From assembly GCF_000429965.1 (NCBI RefSeq), contig NZ_KE387005.1, forward strand, positions 151,347 to 215,346: a stretch of DNA of 64,000 nt, written 5' to 3'. The stretch comes from Desulfogranum mediterraneum DSM 13871 (GTDB lineage: Bacteria; Desulfobacterota; Desulfobulbia; Desulfobulbales; Desulfobulbaceae). Under the pieces are notes generated by a model that saw only the letters and a program-made list of their open reading frames with translations, had not been told where the DNA came from and ran no database searches. Position 1 is the stretch's first letter. The number at the start of each line of letters is the position of its first letter. The translations under genes were made by a program, and so were the position numbers. Of the stretch, positions 1 to 10,063 are shown piece after piece.

Positions 1-30
1 CCTTGATATTGTAGACTGCTGCAATACTCA
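1..30 (-). CDS. ParA-like ATPase, first 10 codons only (cut by window edge)
   Basis: An ATG on the minus strand at 28-30 opens a frame reading MSIAAVYNIK up to the window edge, preceded by a purine-rich GGGGGTTGAA. It starts 16 nt after the stop of the CHAD gene, so the two are probably cotranscribed. The peptide matches the usual beginning of ParA/MinD-type ATPases just before their deviant Walker A motif (VYNxKGGVGKT); that identification is inference from ten residues only. Confidence 0.45.
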
Positions 31-46
31 TTTCAACCCCCGATTA

Positions 47-1582
47 TCAGCTGAAAAGCCGGGTAAAGAGTGCCTCGTTCCTGCCGCCGCTGAAGCGCTC
101 AAAGACCGCGCCAAAGTTGCCCCGGGCCTTGAGCTGCTCCTGGTGGAGGGTGCTCACCAAGCCTCCCAGGGCCGCCCCCAACTCCAGGTTTCGTCGAGAT
201 CCCGGCCGGATCCCCTGGAGATGGTGATGGAGCATCTCCTGCTGCACCGAAAGGTCGTTGAAGTCTCCCAGGTAATTCTGCAGTTTCTTCAAACGCTTGA
301 TAACGAGGGCGATCTCTTCTTCCGGGAAGAGGGAGCCAAAAAACTCGATGGTATAGCGCAGCTTTTTCCCCTGGATGCGGAGACGATGGATGTCCTGGTC
401 CGGACTCTTGGGGGTGATGGCCCGACCATCCTTGAGGACCCGTTGGTATCTTTTGGAGATGACCCTTCGGGCAACATCCACCACCGGCACCTCTGCCAGG
501 GGTGCGGAGGAGATATCACCCTCCTTGAGGTAGTTCCCCCAGGAGGCGAAGATCTCTTCCACCCTGGGCCCCCTGAGCGCCCTGGCCATCTTCTTCTGCT
601 CTCCGGCCCGGAGGAGGGCGAGGTCTTCAAAAAAGGCATGAAAGCCCTGGTGAAGGAACTCGGGCAGGCGGGAGCGGTAGAGCTCCTCGTAGAGCAGGTA
701 GACATCCAGATCGCGGGTGGGGCCGGTGATCTGGCCCAGGTAGGCAAAGGCCTGTTGATAGTGGCGGACGACCTCAGCCGGAAAGACCTTTTTGATCAGG
801 GCCAGCCCTGAGCGGGTCCTGCGGATGGCCACCCGGAAGTCATGGAGAAACTCGGAGTCCAGGTCCGCCAGGGTGCCGGGGAGATTGACCTGCATGGAGG
901 CCAGCAAGCGGAGATAGATCTGGATGAGTGCAGAGCCGGCGGTCTGATCCGGATCCAGCTGGAGCTCAAACCTGGAAGAGTAATCGTCAAGGCTCCGCCC
1001 CTGACGGGCAAGGCCCTGCTCCAGGTCCAGGAGGGACAGGGGGCGTTTCAGGGGATCGAGCTTGGCAAAAAATTTCCTGAGCGCCTCGAGTTCACTGGTA
1101 TAGCCGCGTACCGGCTCCAGGTGCACGCCCTGGAGCGGCTCCCCTCCCTCCTCGGGCAGATGCTGTTCCAGGGCAAGCCGGACCACGGTCTTGTCATCCC
1201 TGTTGAGGATCCGGGTCTCCTGGGTCGTGACCGTGCTCATCACCAGGGGCAGGACACTGCGCATCTCCAACAGCGGCGCCAGCAGATCCTGGAGGCGGCC
1301 GGGGGGAAGCTCCCAGGAAAAACAGCGCTTCCCCAGCCTGGGTCCCCGTTCCTGAGCCAGGGGGGCACCGCTGGCTCGATCAAACAGGGTCCAGCTGGTG
1401 CCGTTACAGCCCAGGAGATAACCGCCCCGCAACAGGCGCCAGTCAAAGGAGTCGCAGTAGGTGAGATTGACCTGGCGCTGGGCCTGGTGAAGCAGTCTGA
1501 ATTTTTTGCCCAGACGGGTATAGAGGGCCTCCGGGGTCACCCCTGGGGGAAGGCACCAGCTGTCCGTCAGCTCGTCTGCCAT
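47..1582 (-). CDS. CYTH-like/CHAD domain protein (polyphosphate-associated)
   Basis: 511 aa. The C-terminal two thirds is a CHAD domain: the helix with HDFRVAIRRTRS, then GPTRDLDVYLL, and the second-half helix with HRLRIQGKKLRYTIEFF, giving the conserved histidines and basic residues that bind polyphosphate in this family. The N-terminal part (about residues 15-200) resembles a degenerate CYTH/triphosphate-tunnel region (TYCDSFDWRLLRGGYLLG). CHAD proteins are known to associate with polyphosphate granules. The gene starts 12 nt after argJ and is followed at once by a ParA-like gene, an arrangement suggesting granule positioning (inference). A class I PPK2 gene lies about 4 kb away. Confidence 0.85.
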   Translation of the reverse strand: MADELTDSWCLPPGVTPEALYTRLGKKFRLLHQAQRQVNLTYCDSFDWRLLRGGYLLGCNGTSWTLFDRASGAPLAQERGPRLGKRCFSWELPPGRLQDLLAPLLEMRSVLPLVMSTVTTQETRILNRDDKTVVRLALEQHLPEEGGEPLQGVHLEPVRGYTSELEALRKFFAKLDPLKRPLSLLDLEQGLARQGRSLDDYSSRFELQLDPDQTAGSALIQIYLRLLASMQVNLPGTLADLDSEFLHDFRVAIRRTRSGLALIKKVFPAEVVRHYQQAFAYLGQITGPTRDLDVYLLYEELYRSRLPEFLHQGFHAFFEDLALLRAGEQKKMARALRGPRVEEIFASWGNYLKEGDISSAPLAEVPVVDVARRVISKRYQRVLKDGRAITPKSPDQDIHRLRIQGKKLRYTIEFFGSLFPEEEIALVIKRLKKLQNYLGDFNDLSVQQEMLHHHLQGIRPGSRRNLELGAALGGLVSTLHQEQLKARGNFGAVFERFSGGRNEALFTRLFS

Positions 1583-1594
1583 GGCTGTCTCCTT

Positions 1595-2779
1595 CTAGCT
1601 TCTGTAATCTGCGTTGATTTTCACATAATCATAGGAAAAGTCACAGGTATAGACCTCTGCCGACTCCATGCCGTCATGGAGGTCCACGGTCACGCTGAAC
1701 TTCTTGTTGGCCAGGACCTTGCTGGCCAACGCCTCCTGCTCCGCCCCGAGAGCCAGGCCGTTTTCCACCAGGACTACATCGTCAAAGGCGATGGAGACCT
1801 TGTTGGGGTCAAAGAGACATTCCGAACGTCCCAGGGCGGCGATGATCCGACCCCAGTTGGCGTCTTCGCCGAAGAAGGCGGTCTTGACCAGAGCCGAGTT
1901 GGCAATGGTCTGGGCCGCGCTCATGGCCTCCTCACTCTCCCGGGCACCGTTGACGCGGATGGTAACGGTCTTGGTGGCCCCCTCACCGTCCTCAACGATC
2001 ATCAGGGCCAGTTCCAGGAGGATCTTCTCCAGGGCTGCTGCAAAGATCCGGGTCCCCTCGGGGTTGTCTTCATCGATCCAGGTATTGCCGGCCGCACCAT
2101 TGGCCATCACCAGGACCATGTCATTGGTGGAGGTATCGCCGTCCACGGTGATCCGGTTAAAACTGCGGTCCACCCCGCTCCTGAGCATGGAGTTAAGCAC
2201 CGGAAAGACGATCTGGGCATCGGTGACTACAAAACAGAGCATGGTGGCCATATCGGGCATGATCATCCCGGAGCCCTTGGCCACCCCCAGCAGAGAGACC
2301 GTGGTCCCATCCAGATCCACACTGGTAAAGGCGGTCTTGGCCATGGTATCGGTGGTCATCATGGCCTGGGCCAGTTTGGGGAAATTTTCCGGGGCCAACC
2401 CTGCCACCAACTCGGCCACATGCTCCTGAAACGGCGCCAGGGGCAGCTGCTCACCGATCACCCCGGTGGAGGCCAGCTGGACCAGTTCCTCCTGGATCTC
2501 CAGCTGCCGGGCGACCAGGCTGGAGGTGGCCAGGGCGGTCTCCATACCCTCCTCGCCGGTACAGGCATTGGCGTTGCCGCTGTTGATGAGCACGGCCTGA
2601 ACCTGACCGTTACGGAGACGGTCCATATCGATCAGGACCGGCGCCGCCTTAACGGTGTTGGTGGTAAAAACTCCGGCGGTCACCGCCGGTACATCTGAGG
2701 TGATCAGACCGAGATCCAGGCGATCGGCATAGCGGATGCCGGCCTGAACTGCTGAAGCATTGAACCCTTTAACCTGCAT
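1595..2779 (-). CDS. argJ: Bifunctional glutamate N-acetyltransferase/ornithine acetyltransferase ArgJ
   Basis: 394 aa, full family length. ArgJ transfers acetyl from N-acetylornithine to glutamate in the cyclic arginine pathway, and bifunctional forms also use acetyl-CoA. It is made as a precursor that cleaves itself between Ala and Thr. The motif KGSGMIMPDMATML is present, placing the cleavage and nucleophile at Thr179. The ATG is at 2779 and the CHAD gene follows after 12 nt. A stand-alone N-acetylglutamate synthase-type GNAT at 9.5 kb could prime the same pathway. Confidence 0.95.
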   Translation of the reverse strand: MQVKGFNASAVQAGIRYADRLDLGLITSDVPAVTAGVFTTNTVKAAPVLIDMDRLRNGQVQAVLINSGNANACTGEEGMETALATSSLVARQLEIQEELVQLASTGVIGEQLPLAPFQEHVAELVAGLAPENFPKLAQAMMTTDTMAKTAFTSVDLDGTTVSLLGVAKGSGMIMPDMATMLCFVVTDAQIVFPVLNSMLRSGVDRSFNRITVDGDTSTNDMVLVMANGAAGNTWIDEDNPEGTRIFAAALEKILLELALMIVEDGEGATKTVTIRVNGARESEEAMSAAQTIANSALVKTAFFGEDANWGRIIAALGRSECLFDPNKVSIAFDDVVLVENGLALGAEQEALASKVLANKKFSVTVDLHDGMESAEVYTCDFSYDYVKINADYRS

Positions 2780-2953
2780 AACAGCCCTATGTAATTATCT
2801 GTTTATTAAGAATGGATTTGCTTGTAATCTAACAGATACCCTGTAAAAGAAAAGAACGAAGATCGTCCCTGCCGGTCATTTTTGCGACCGCAGGATTCCC
2901 GCCAATTCCCTCCACCGACGGTACAACCGCCTTTTTCAGCGGAACAAACAGAC

Positions 2954-4414
2954 ATGGACAAGCTCTACTGGGTGCTGACCACCTCCGTCTTCATCGCCGA
3001 CCTTGCCATCCGGATCGGCCTCTCCCTGCGGGTGATCATGCAGAAACGGGCGGCTTCCGTTTCCCTGGCCTGGTTGGTCATCATCCTGCTCCTTCCCTTT
3101 GTCGGGGCAGGGATTTATCTCCTCTTCGGGGAGACCAGGCTGGGAGAGCGGCGGGCCTCCAAACTGATCCTCAACCAACCCCTGATCCAGCAGTGGACCC
3201 AGGCCCTCTACCAGCGGGTCCAGGTCAACTGGGAGCGGATCAATCCGGAATGTCTCCCCATCGATCGCCAGATCAACGCCACCATCGGGGTGCCGACCAT
3301 GCCGGACAATGACCTGGAGTTCATCCCCCACTCAGACCCCTTCTTCCAGGCCCTTATCAAGGACATCCGGGCGGCCCGCTCCAGCTGTTTCCTGGAATTC
3401 TACATCTGGGAACCGGGCGGCTGGGCCGATCAGGTCGCCGAGGCGCTCCTGGAAGCCCGCGGGCGGGGGGTGAACTGCAGAATCCTGCTGGACAGCATCG
3501 GCAGCAAGACCTTCCTCAACAGCCCCATGTCGGAGTCCATGCGGGCTGCGGGGATCGAGGTCATCGAGGCCCTGCCGGCAGGAATATTCCGGGTCCTCTT
3601 TGTCCGGATCGACCTGCGCAACCACCGCAAACTGGCCATCATCGACGGCACCATCGCCTATACCGGCAGCCAGAATCTGGTTGACCCCAGATATTTCAAG
3701 CAGGAACAGGGGGTGGGAGAGTGGGTGGACACCATGGTCCGGATCACCGGACCGGTGGTGGAGGTAATGACGGCCTCCTTTATCTATGACTGGATGCTGG
3801 AGACCCACCAGACCATCGAAGAACTCTTTGCCACTGCAGACATCCATCCCAATCGGGCCACCGGCAACGCGCTGGTCCAGGTCGTCCCCTCTGGTCCGGG
3901 CATGGCCGAGGATACCCTCCATAACCTCTTTCTGACCACCATCTATGCCGCCCGTGAGGAGATCATCCTGACCACCCCCTACTTTGTTCCGGACACGGCC
4001 ATCCTGGCGGCCCTGCAATCAGCGGCCCAACGGGGGGTTGAGGTGATCATCATTGTCCCGGAGAAGAATGATTCCAAACTGGTCCACTATGCCTCCAGGG
4101 CCAGATACGATGCCCTGGTCCGGGCAGGGGTACGGATCATGGCCTTCTCAGGCGGCCTGCTCCATGCCAAGACCATAACCATTGACAGCGATTTCTGCCT
4201 CTTTGGCTCGGTAAACCTGGATATGCGCAGCTTCTGGCTCAACTTTGAGATGACCCTCCTGATCTATGACCAAGAATCTGCCTGCCGGCTGCGGGAGCTG
4301 CAACAGAGCTACCTCAAAGGGGCCAGACAGATTGACTGTGAACGATTTGCCAAGCGTTGCTGGGCAGAACGGTTCAAGGAAAACGCAGCGCTGCTGGTAG
4401 GACCGCTGCTCTGA
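2954..4414 (+). CDS. cls: Cardiolipin synthase (phospholipase D superfamily)
   Basis: 486 aa from the ATG at 2954; an in-frame TTG at 2882 would add 24 residues that do not fit the family. Two N-terminal membrane segments are followed by two PLD catalytic HKD motifs: NHRKLAIIDG...GSQN (His224, Lys226) and LHAKTITIDSD...GSVN (His404, Lys406). The enzyme condenses phosphatidylglycerol molecules to cardiolipin at the inner membrane. The first TM pair (VIILLLPFVGAGIYLLFGE) is typical of ClsA-type proteins. The downstream phosphoesterase is 75 nt away. Confidence 0.9.
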   Translation: MDKLYWVLTTSVFIADLAIRIGLSLRVIMQKRAASVSLAWLVIILLLPFVGAGIYLLFGETRLGERRASKLILNQPLIQQWTQALYQRVQVNWERINPECLPIDRQINATIGVPTMPDNDLEFIPHSDPFFQALIKDIRAARSSCFLEFYIWEPGGWADQVAEALLEARGRGVNCRILLDSIGSKTFLNSPMSESMRAAGIEVIEALPAGIFRVLFVRIDLRNHRKLAIIDGTIAYTGSQNLVDPRYFKQEQGVGEWVDTMVRITGPVVEVMTASFIYDWMLETHQTIEELFATADIHPNRATGNALVQVVPSGPGMAEDTLHNLFLTTIYAAREEIILTTPYFVPDTAILAALQSAAQRGVEVIIIVPEKNDSKLVHYASRARYDALVRAGVRIMAFSGGLLHAKTITIDSDFCLFGSVNLDMRSFWLNFEMTLLIYDQESACRLRELQQSYLKGARQIDCERFAKRCWAERFKENAALLVGPLL

Positions 4415-4427
4415 GCGGACAGGGAGA

Positions 4428-4463
4428 AGAGGCGCTAAGCCGGACGCCGGCTGAAGCGCCCAG
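4428..4463 (+). other. GC-rich hairpin between cls and phosphoesterase
   Basis: Nested inverted repeats GGCGC (4431-4435) / GCGCC (4456-4460) and GCCGG / CCGGC (4439-4443 / 4447-4451) form a short strong stem-loop after the cls stop. There is no T-tract, so it is more likely an mRNA stability or partial termination element than an intrinsic terminator. Confidence 0.4.
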
Positions 4464-4489
4464 GCAGCTGCAGAGACCAGAGAGAAGAG

Positions 4490-5209
4490 ATGATGAAGAT
4501 TCTGCTCCTCAGTGATATCCACGGCAACTATCCGGCCCTGGAGGCCATCGGCAGACGACACCGACTCACGGAGTTTGCCCATATCTGCAACAGCGGCGAT
4601 TCCACGGTCTACTGCCCCTTTCCCAACGAGACCCTGGACTGGCTCCGCCGCCACCGGGTTCACTCCATCCGCGGCAACACCGATGACAAGGTGATCAGAC
4701 TCCTCAAGGGCAAGAGCTTCAAGAAACCCGCCAAGGCGGACAAGCGGATCATGTACACGACCACGGCCGAGGTCCTCACAGCTCTCAACCAAAACTACCT
4801 GCTGCAGCTGAAGAAAAGATACCGCCTCGACCTGGGGCAGCACCGCCTCGGCCTCTTCCACGGCAGCCCGGCCAGCCACCAGGAGTTTCTCTTTGCCCAT
4901 ACCCCGGAAGAGCGATTTGCGGAACTGGCCGCCGACTCCTCCCGGAGCATCATCGTCACCGGCCACTCCCACTCCCCCTATCATAAGCTGATTGGAGGGG
5001 TCCACTTCATCAACCCCGGGGCTGCGGGCCGGATGTTTGACGGCAACCCCGAGGCAGCCTATGCCATCCTGACCATCCGGGGAAGCGAGGTCGAGGTGGT
5101 CCACCATCGCTGCCCCTACGAGATCGAGGCCGTGGTCAGGCGGATCCGGCGCCTGGGCCTGCCGGAGATCTACAGCGAGATGTTCCGCAGGGGCCAAAAA
5201 CTCAACTGA
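4490..5209 (+). CDS. YfcE/MJ0936-type metallophosphoesterase
   Basis: 239 aa (ATG at 4490 or 4493). Calcineurin-like phosphoesterase fold with the metal-site motifs in order: LLSDIHGNYPAL (residues 6-17), NSGDST, RGNTDD, FHGSPA and TGHSHSP, then the INPGAAG turn that is standard in the YfcE subfamily. These enzymes are small Mn-dependent phosphodiesterases whose physiological substrate is often unknown. It sits between cls and a convergent hypothetical gene. The substrate cannot be read from sequence. Confidence 0.85.
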   Translation: MMKILLLSDIHGNYPALEAIGRRHRLTEFAHICNSGDSTVYCPFPNETLDWLRRHRVHSIRGNTDDKVIRLLKGKSFKKPAKADKRIMYTTTAEVLTALNQNYLLQLKKRYRLDLGQHRLGLFHGSPASHQEFLFAHTPEERFAELAADSSRSIIVTGHSHSPYHKLIGGVHFINPGAAGRMFDGNPEAAYAILTIRGSEVEVVHHRCPYEIEAVVRRIRRLGLPEIYSEMFRRGQKLN

Positions 5210-5242
5210 CCCCCGGCCCGGAGCTATCCCGAAGAGAGCGGC

Positions 5243-5647
5243 TCAGGCCTGGCTGTAGGCCTCGACGATCCTGGCCTCCACATAGGCCAGCGCTTCGGCA
5301 TCAAATCGATCCAGATCAAAACAGACCGCATCCTCCCCCAGCAGACCTCCGGGAACGGCGTCGCCCCTGGCCTGGGGATCGCTGATCAGCTCACCGTAGA
5401 AACAGACCGACAGCCAGCGGGGAGCATCCTCAATCACATCCACCATCACATAGAGGGGCTTCCTGCCCTGCTCGTCACAGACCCCGCGCAGCGAGTAGGT
5501 CACCCCTGGTCTGGGGTGGAACTCGAGATGTCCCTTGCCCTGCTCCTCCAAGAGTTTGAGCAGCTGCTCAAATGTCTTTTTATTGCCTTCAACACTCTCC
5601 TCCCAGCCCTGGAGAAAGCTCTCCACCTCCTGTTTCCATGCCTGCAT
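5243..5647 (-). CDS. Conserved-looking hypothetical protein, 134 aa
   Basis: Not recognised. A soluble acidic protein: the first 40 residues look like a helical coiled stretch (SFLQGWEESVEGNKKTFEQLL), then a beta-rich part with PLYVMVDVIEDAPRWLSVCFYGELI, and a helical C-terminus. There is no signal peptide or membrane segment. The pattern of an N-terminal helix followed by a strand-rich domain with few cysteines suggests a small ligand- or protein-binding domain, which is inference only. It is convergent with the phosphoesterase gene and divergent from ppk2. Confidence 0.65.
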   Translation of the reverse strand: MQAWKQEVESFLQGWEESVEGNKKTFEQLLKLLEEQGKGHLEFHPRPGVTYSLRGVCDEQGRKPLYVMVDVIEDAPRWLSVCFYGELISDPQARGDAVPGGLLGEDAVCFDLDRFDAEALAYVEARIVEAYSQA

Positions 5648-5900
5648 TTCAGACTCCCTTTGTGATATACTGGTTCTTAAGAAAACCCCTGACAGCCGGA
5701 ATCAGCCCTTGCCAAGGGTGGTGGTCCCGAATACACTACGGGGAAAGACTCCGCGCCCGCTTCAGATGCACCTTCCCCTATTTACCTCGAATTCTGAAGC
5801 CGGCAAGCAAATTATACCGGGCGACAGCCAAACTTCTTCCTGTACAATCAAGATACTATCTTCATCATTCCCGAGCTGGGAAAAAAACGTGGAGGAGAGC

Positions 5901-6806
5901 ATGGGTGAGAAAAAAAAGAAATCGGCAGACTCCTGCCCCATTGACCAGAGGCTCCTTGAAGGCACGGCCTTAAAAAATATGGAGGCTCAAGAAAGTGACA
6001 AGCGGTGTGCGGTCTGGGTAAAGCACTCCCACCTGATCTATGAGGCAGAACTGAAGAAGCTCCAGATCGAGCTGATGAAACTCCAGCTCCATATCAAGAA
6101 GACAGGGATGCGGGTCCTGGCCCTGTTTGAGGGCAGAGATGCCGCCGGCAAGGGGGGGACCATCAAACGGATCACCGCCTTTCTCAATCCGCGTAATGCC
6201 CGGGTGGTGGCCCTGGCCGCCCCCAACGACAAGGAGGTCAGCCAGTGGTACTTTCAGCGCTATGCCACCCATCTGCCCGCCGGCGGAGAGCTGGTCCTCT
6301 TTGACCGCTCCTGGTACAACCGGGCCATGGTGGAGCCGGTCATGGACTTCTGCAGCGACGAGCAGCACAAGCGTTTTTTAAAAGATGTACCCCTGTTTGA
6401 AGAGATGCTGGTCAAAGACGGCATCAAACTCTTCAAGTTCTACTTTTCGGTCTCCAAAGAGGAACAGGCCAAACGGTTCGAGGCCAGGAAGGAGGACATC
6501 CTCAAACAGTACAAACTCTCCCCGGTGGACAACCTGGCCCAGAAGCTCTGGGATGAGTACTCGGTGAAGAAGTTTCAGATGCTCAACGAGTCCAACCGCA
6601 CCAATGCCCCCTGGACCATCGTCAAATCAGACGTCAAGAAGAAGGCCCGGATCAACTGCATCAAACACATCCTCTCCTCGCTGGAGTATGAGGACAAGAT
6701 CAGCAACAGGGAGCTCAGGCCGGACCCCGAGATCATCATCTCAGGGATCGACGAGATCCGACACATGGAGCAGAACCTGCTCACTCCCGGGGGACTGCGC
6801 GGCTAG
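5901..6806 (+). CDS. ppk2: Polyphosphate kinase 2 (class I PPK2)
   Basis: 301 aa from the ATG at 5901, chosen because GGAGGAGAG lies just upstream; the longer in-frame extension to 5535 overlaps the opposing gene and is not family-like. PPK2 transfers phosphate between polyphosphate and nucleotides, with class I mainly acting on NDP/NTP. Walker A EGRDAAGKGG is at residues 77-86 and Walker B/lid LVLFDRSWYNRA at 131-142, followed by the ARKEDILKQYKLSPVD lid region. It is convergent with secA. A CHAD polyphosphate-binding protein is in the same neighbourhood. Confidence 0.93.
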   Translation: MGEKKKKSADSCPIDQRLLEGTALKNMEAQESDKRCAVWVKHSHLIYEAELKKLQIELMKLQLHIKKTGMRVLALFEGRDAAGKGGTIKRITAFLNPRNARVVALAAPNDKEVSQWYFQRYATHLPAGGELVLFDRSWYNRAMVEPVMDFCSDEQHKRFLKDVPLFEEMLVKDGIKLFKFYFSVSKEEQAKRFEARKEDILKQYKLSPVDNLAQKLWDEYSVKKFQMLNESNRTNAPWTIVKSDVKKKARINCIKHILSSLEYEDKISNRELRPDPEIIISGIDEIRHMEQNLLTPGGLRG

Positions 6807-6833
6807 CCCCCCGGAGCCCTCGGGCCGGCCTTC

Positions 6834-9392
6834 TCAGGCGGCCTTACCGCAGCATTTCTTATACTTCTTACCCGACCCGCAGGGACAGGGGGCGTTTCTG
6901 CCGACCTTCTCTTCCCTGCGCTGCTGGGGCTGCGCAGAGGCCTGGGTCTCAACCTGGGGCGCAGAGAGCTTCTTTGCCTGCTCCAGTTCCAGTTCCCGCT
7001 GGCGACGCCGCTCCTCTTCCAGACGCTCCAGTTCATCGTCCCGGACGATCTGGACCCGCATCAGGGTGGCCACGGTCTGGGTCTTGACGGTCTCGATCAT
7101 CCGCATGAACAGGTTGAAGCCCTCACGCTTGTACTCGTTGAGCGGGTTCTTCTGGCCATAGCCACGCAGGCCGATGCCCTCCTTGAGGTGATCCATATGG
7201 AGCAGGTGTTCCTTCCAGAGGGTGTCCACCATCTGGAGCAGCACCATCCGCTCCAGCTGCCGCATCTGCTCCACCCCGTTGTACTCCTCCTGGCGCCCGT
7301 AGCTGGCCTTGAATTCAACACTGAGCTTCTCTACCAGGGCCTCGTAGTTCAGCTCCTCACGTTCCTCTGCCGGCCACTCCAGCTTGAGGTTGAACTGCTC
7401 GCCCACCCGCTCTCCAAAGCCATCCCAGTCCCAATCCTCGGAAGGGGTACGCTCCACGGCAAAGTCGGCGCAGACCTCCCCGATTAGGTCATCTACCATA
7501 TCCTGGATGATGGGCTGCACCTCCTTCCGCTCCAGCACCTCCCGGCGCTGCTTGTAGATCACCTCACGCTGCTTGTTCATGACGTCGTCATACTCCAGCA
7601 GGTGCTTACGGATATCAAAGTTATGACCCTCCACCTTGCGCTGGGCGTTCTCGATGGCCTTGGAGACCATGGAGTGCTCGATGGGCTCATCATCATCCAT
7701 GCCCAGCTTATCCATGATCCCGCTCAAGCGGCCGGAGCCGAAGATCCGAAGCAGATCATCCTCCAGGGAGAGGAAGAAGCGGGAAGAACCGGGATCCCCC
7801 TGCCGACCGGCCCGGCCCCGGAGCTGGTTGTCGATCCGGCGACTCTCGTGGCGGCTGGTACCCAGGATATGGAGGCCGCCCAGTTCACGCACCCCCTCCC
7901 CCAGCTTGATATCCGTACCACGGCCCGCCATGTTGGTGGCGATGGTGACCTTGCCCTGCTGGCCGGCCTCGGCGATGATCTCCGCCTCACGCTCATGATG
8001 CTTGGCGTTGAGGACCTCGTGCCTGATCCCCTCCTTCTTGAGCAGGCCGGAGATCAGCTCAGAGATATCGATGGAGATGGTCCCCACCAGGATGGGTTGG
8101 CCCTTCTCATGCAGCTCTTTGATCTCCCGGACAATGTTACGGTACTTGGCAGCCTGATTCTTATAGATGGCATCGGCAAAATCGTCCCGGATCATGTTCA
8201 TGTGGGTGGGGATGACCACCACATCCAGGTTGTAGATCTTCTTGAACTCCACGGCCTCGGTATCGGCGGTACCGGTCATCCCGGCGAGCTTGTCATACAT
8301 CCGGAAGTAGTTCTGAAAGGTCACCGAGGCCAGGGTCTGGTTTTCCTTCTCAATGGTCACCCCCTCCTTGGCCTCCAGGGCCTGATGGAGCCCATCGGAG
8401 TAGCGGCGCCCCTCCATGGTCCTGCCGGTGAATTCATCGACAATCACCACCTGACCGTTGTTGACGATATAGTCCACGTCCCGCTGGAAGATGAAGTGGG
8501 CCTTGAGGGCCTGGTTGATGTGATGGAGCTGGTTGATGTTGCGCGGATCATAGAGGTTTTCCACCTTCAGCAGTTCCTCCCCCAGGGCAACCCCCTCATC
8601 GGTGAGCATGATCTGCCGGGATTTTTCCTCCTTGGTGTAATGGGCCTCCTCCTGGAAATGGTGCATGATCGCGTTGACCTCCAGGTAGAGGTCGGTGGAC
8701 TGTTCTGCAGGGCCGGAGATGATCAGGGGGGTCCTGGCCTCATCGATGAGGATGGAGTCCACCTCGTCGACGATGGCATAGCTGAAGCCCCGCTGGCAGT
8801 AATCCTGGATGTCGAACTTCATGTTATCCCGGAGATAGTCGAAGCCGAACTCATTGTTGGTGCCATAGGTCACATCGGCGCTGTAGGCCTGGCGGCGTTC
8901 ATCGTCATCCATATCATGGATGATGTAGCCGGTGGTCAGGCCGAGAAAACGGTAGACCTGGCCCATCCACTCCACGTCGCGCTTGGCCAGGTAATCGTTG
9001 ACCGTGACCACGTGCACCCCCTTGCCGCTCAGGGCATTGAGATAGACCGGCGCCGTGGAGGTCAGGGTCTTGCCCTCACCGGTTTTCATCTCCGCGATCC
9101 TGCCGGAGTGGAGGATCATGCCGCCGATCAGCTGGACATCGTAATGACGTTCCCCCAGGATACGTCTGGCTGCCTCCCGGACCACGGCAAAGGCCTCGGG
9201 CAGGAGTTCATCCAGGCTTGCTCCCTGCTCAAGCCGGCTGCGAAATTCGTCGGTTTTCCCGGCCAACTCCTCATCGGTCAACACCTCGACCGTGGGTTCC
9301 AGCTCATTGATCTGGTTGACGGTTTGCCGCAGCTGTTTGATGATTCGATCGTTTTTACTGCCGAAAATCTTGGTGAGAACTTTACCGACCAT
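6834..9392 (-). CDS. secA: Preprotein translocase ATPase SecA
   Basis: 852 aa, normal length. SecA drives post-translational export through SecYEG. Visible are the Walker [16 protein letters not shown], the DEAD-box-like [22 protein letters not shown], the second NBD motifs ([30 protein letters not shown]), and the C-terminal zinc-binding SEC-C motif with [13 protein letters not shown]. It ends 27 nt from the stop of ppk2 (convergent). Upstream, three copies of TGAATC (9426-9443) lie in the leader. Confidence 0.97.
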   Translation of the reverse strand: MVGKVLTKIFGSKNDRIIKQLRQTVNQINELEPTVEVLTDEELAGKTDEFRSRLEQGASLDELLPEAFAVVREAARRILGERHYDVQLIGGMILHSGRIAEMKTGEGKTLTSTAPVYLNALSGKGVHVVTVNDYLAKRDVEWMGQVYRFLGLTTGYIIHDMDDDERRQAYSADVTYGTNNEFGFDYLRDNMKFDIQDYCQRGFSYAIVDEVDSILIDEARTPLIISGPAEQSTDLYLEVNAIMHHFQEEAHYTKEEKSRQIMLTDEGVALGEELLKVENLYDPRNINQLHHINQALKAHFIFQRDVDYIVNNGQVVIVDEFTGRTMEGRRYSDGLHQALEAKEGVTIEKENQTLASVTFQNYFRMYDKLAGMTGTADTEAVEFKKIYNLDVVVIPTHMNMIRDDFADAIYKNQAAKYRNIVREIKELHEKGQPILVGTISIDISELISGLLKKEGIRHEVLNAKHHEREAEIIAEAGQQGKVTIATNMAGRGTDIKLGEGVRELGGLHILGTSRHESRRIDNQLRGRAGRQGDPGSSRFFLSLEDDLLRIFGSGRLSGIMDKLGMDDDEPIEHSMVSKAIENAQRKVEGHNFDIRKHLLEYDDVMNKQREVIYKQRREVLERKEVQPIIQDMVDDLIGEVCADFAVERTPSEDWDWDGFGERVGEQFNLKLEWPAEEREELNYEALVEKLSVEFKASYGRQEEYNGVEQMRQLERMVLLQMVDTLWKEHLLHMDHLKEGIGLRGYGQKNPLNEYKREGFNLFMRMIETVKTQTVATLMRVQIVRDDELERLEEERRRQRELELEQAKKLSAPQVETQASAQPQQRREEKVGRNAPCPCGSGKKYKKCCGKAA

Positions 9393-9425
9393 GTACTTTC
9401 TCCAAAATCGGAGCCACAGCTCCGC

Positions 9426-9443
9426 TGAATCTGAATCTGAATC
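9426..9443. repeat. Three tandem TGAATC units in the secA leader
   Basis: TGAATC occurs three times head to tail between secA (start 9392) and the upstream acetyltransferase gene. It may be a simple slippage tract; no function is evident. Confidence 0.6.
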
Positions 9444-9523
9444 TTTAGGTAAAAGCTAAGAGAGCTGAACACGCCCCTCCGGCCACCGGCCTCTGCCCTT
9501 ACCCCGGGATCAGGGGCCTCCGC

Positions 9524-10030
9524 TTAAGGGGCGCTGTAATAGGGGTGCTTGGAAAGGATACGGATCAGGGCATCTTCATCACAGTCCGGAAACTTGGAAC
9601 AGTTGAGGCAATCGCTCCAGATCTTGTGGGGCAGTTCCTGCTTATCCTTATCCACGAAACCGAGTTTTCTAAAAAAATCTGCTTGATAGGTAAGAACAAA
9701 GACCTTACCAATCTCCAGGCTGACCGCCTCATCCAGACAGGATTCCACCAGCTGCCGCCCGATGCCGCTGCCCTGGAGTTCCTCCACCAGGGCCAGGGAG
9801 CGGATCTCGGCCAGATCGTCCCAGCAGATGTGGAGCGAACAGATCCCCCTGATCTCGCCTGCCTCCTCATAGACGATGAAGTCACGGAGGTTATCGTAGA
9901 GGGCGCTGATGGATTTGGGCAGCATCAGGTCTCTGCTGGCAAAGGTCATCAACAGGGTATGGATGGCTCGGACATCTCCCATCCGGGCCGGTCGAATCCT
10001 CCCTCTGGTGTTGTTCGTTGTTGTCTCCAT
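9524..10030 (-). CDS. Short N-acetylglutamate synthase-type GNAT acetyltransferase
   Basis: 168 aa GNAT protein of the stand-alone NAGS type, which acetylates glutamate with acetyl-CoA to start arginine synthesis. It shows IRPARMGDVRAIHTLL at the N-terminus, the acetyl-CoA loop LQGSGIGRQLVESCL (QxxGxG), FFRKLGFVD, and the Cys-containing tail KIWSDCLNCSKFPDCDE that is typical of this subgroup in delta-type proteobacteria. It has no amino-acid-kinase domain. The RBS AGGA is 9 nt upstream of the ATG at 10030. argS, two genes upstream, and argJ further down give an arginine context. Substrate assignment is by family only. Confidence 0.75.
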   Translation of the reverse strand: METTTNNTRGRIRPARMGDVRAIHTLLMTFASRDLMLPKSISALYDNLRDFIVYEEAGEIRGICSLHICWDDLAEIRSLALVEELQGSGIGRQLVESCLDEAVSLEIGKVFVLTYQADFFRKLGFVDKDKQELPHKIWSDCLNCSKFPDCDEDALIRILSKHPYYSAP

Positions 10031-10063
10031 GCGTATTCTTCCTGTCAGCTCAGCACCCCTGAC

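Noticed and set aside
842-2698. Long plus-strand open frame opposite the CHAD gene and argJ
   Set aside because: It lies wholly antisense to two well-supported genes, has no family motifs and a His/Gly/Gln-rich composition typical of antisense frames in GC-rich DNA.
7602-9428. Long plus-strand open frame opposite secA
   Set aside because: Antisense shadow of secA; composition is low-complexity (Gly/Asp/His/Leu) with no recognisable domain.
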